The notes beneath the pieces were generated by a model. It was not told the origin of the DNA and searched no databases. It saw nothing but the letters and a program-made list of their open reading frames with translations. DNA of 5,732 bases from an uncultured Collinsella sp. (lineage in GTDB: Bacteria; Actinomycetota; Coriobacteriia; Coriobacteriales; Coriobacteriaceae). Location of the stretch: the NCBI GenBank assembly GCA_900551205.1, contig URUW01000119.1, positions 1 through 5,732 on the forward strand, in the 5' to 3' direction. A program made the translations under genes and the position numbers. Below are positions 5,612 through 5,732 of the stretch, piece by piece. Position 1 is the stretch's first letter. The number at the start of each line of letters is the position of its first letter.

Positions 5612-5732
5612 ATGCCGTCGCTTCGGGCGTGACCATTGCGGTCCAGCTCCTTGTCTCCGCCTCCATAGGGTTTATTGTGCCCAGCGCGATTACTCGTGTC
5701 GACAAGGGCCGTTTTGCACGTATTTGCGGCAT
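5578..5732 (+). pseudogene. MFS transporter continuation in the -1 frame (3' end outside window)
   Basis: Reading from 5578 in the frame one base back from the upstream gene gives an open stretch to the right edge. It begins FFSLLLAGRGMNAVASG and goes on with a hydrophobic segment (VTIAVQLLVSASIGFIVPSA), then a basic loop, ITRVDKGRFARI. This is what the start of the second MFS half (helices 7-8 and the loop after) should look like, and it joins smoothly to the upstream ...FVALEDF. One additional T in the run 5578-5582 would restore a single frame. An ATG at 5608 overlaps the upstream TGA as ATGA, so translational re-initiation is formally possible, but only a weak AGG (5598-5600) precedes it and the piece would start inside a transmembrane half. 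Confidence 0.65.

Noticed and set aside
1..5732. A new defence system, CRISPR array, mobile element or toxin-antitoxin pair
   Set aside because: Every sizeable + strand gene belongs to a familiar family, no repeated spacer-like units are present, and no transposase, integrase or small paired genes were seen.

Overview
The window is ordinary bacterial chromosome, with every supported gene on the + strand. Codon use in the left two thirds is strongly G/C-ending; sampled 60-base lines run at about 60-63% G+C. The protein set and sequence style (an HRDC-containing RNase D, a YugP-type membrane metallopeptidase, exonuclease VII, a HinT protein, then a LysR regulator and an MFS carrier) suggest a high-GC actinobacterium of the Coriobacteriia, most likely Collinsella or a relative. 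That placement is inference from protein style and gene content, not a database match.

Layout. 1-819: C-terminal part of ribonuclease D, cut by the left edge. 884-1588: membrane zinc metallopeptidase. 1605-1634: strong GC hairpin. 1704-3155 and 3198-3464: exonuclease VII large and small subunits (xseA, xseB). 3514-3849: HinT-type histidine triad protein. 3891-4781: LysR-family regulator. 4795-4823: perfect-armed palindrome. 4901-5732: MFS transporter whose reading frame is broken by a one-base shift at a run of five Ts (5578-5582) and which leaves the window at the right edge.

The first five genes look like a housekeeping block for RNA and DNA processing and turnover. xseA and xseB must act together as the two subunits of one nuclease, and hinT follows with its own possible promoter. 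From about 3890 the base composition drops (43-58% G+C in sampled lines) and codon choice loosens, which fits an accessory regulator-transporter pair next to a conserved block. The LysR protein is a plausible regulator of the MFS gene, but its ligand and the transported substrate cannot be read from the sequence.

I found no CRISPR array, tRNA, rRNA, insertion sequence or phage gene, and no evidence of a new multi-gene system. The points most worth a second look are small: the transporter frameshift, a hairpin that would bury the metallopeptidase ribosome binding site, a terminator-like hairpin inside the LysR coding region, and two competing translation starts for xseA.
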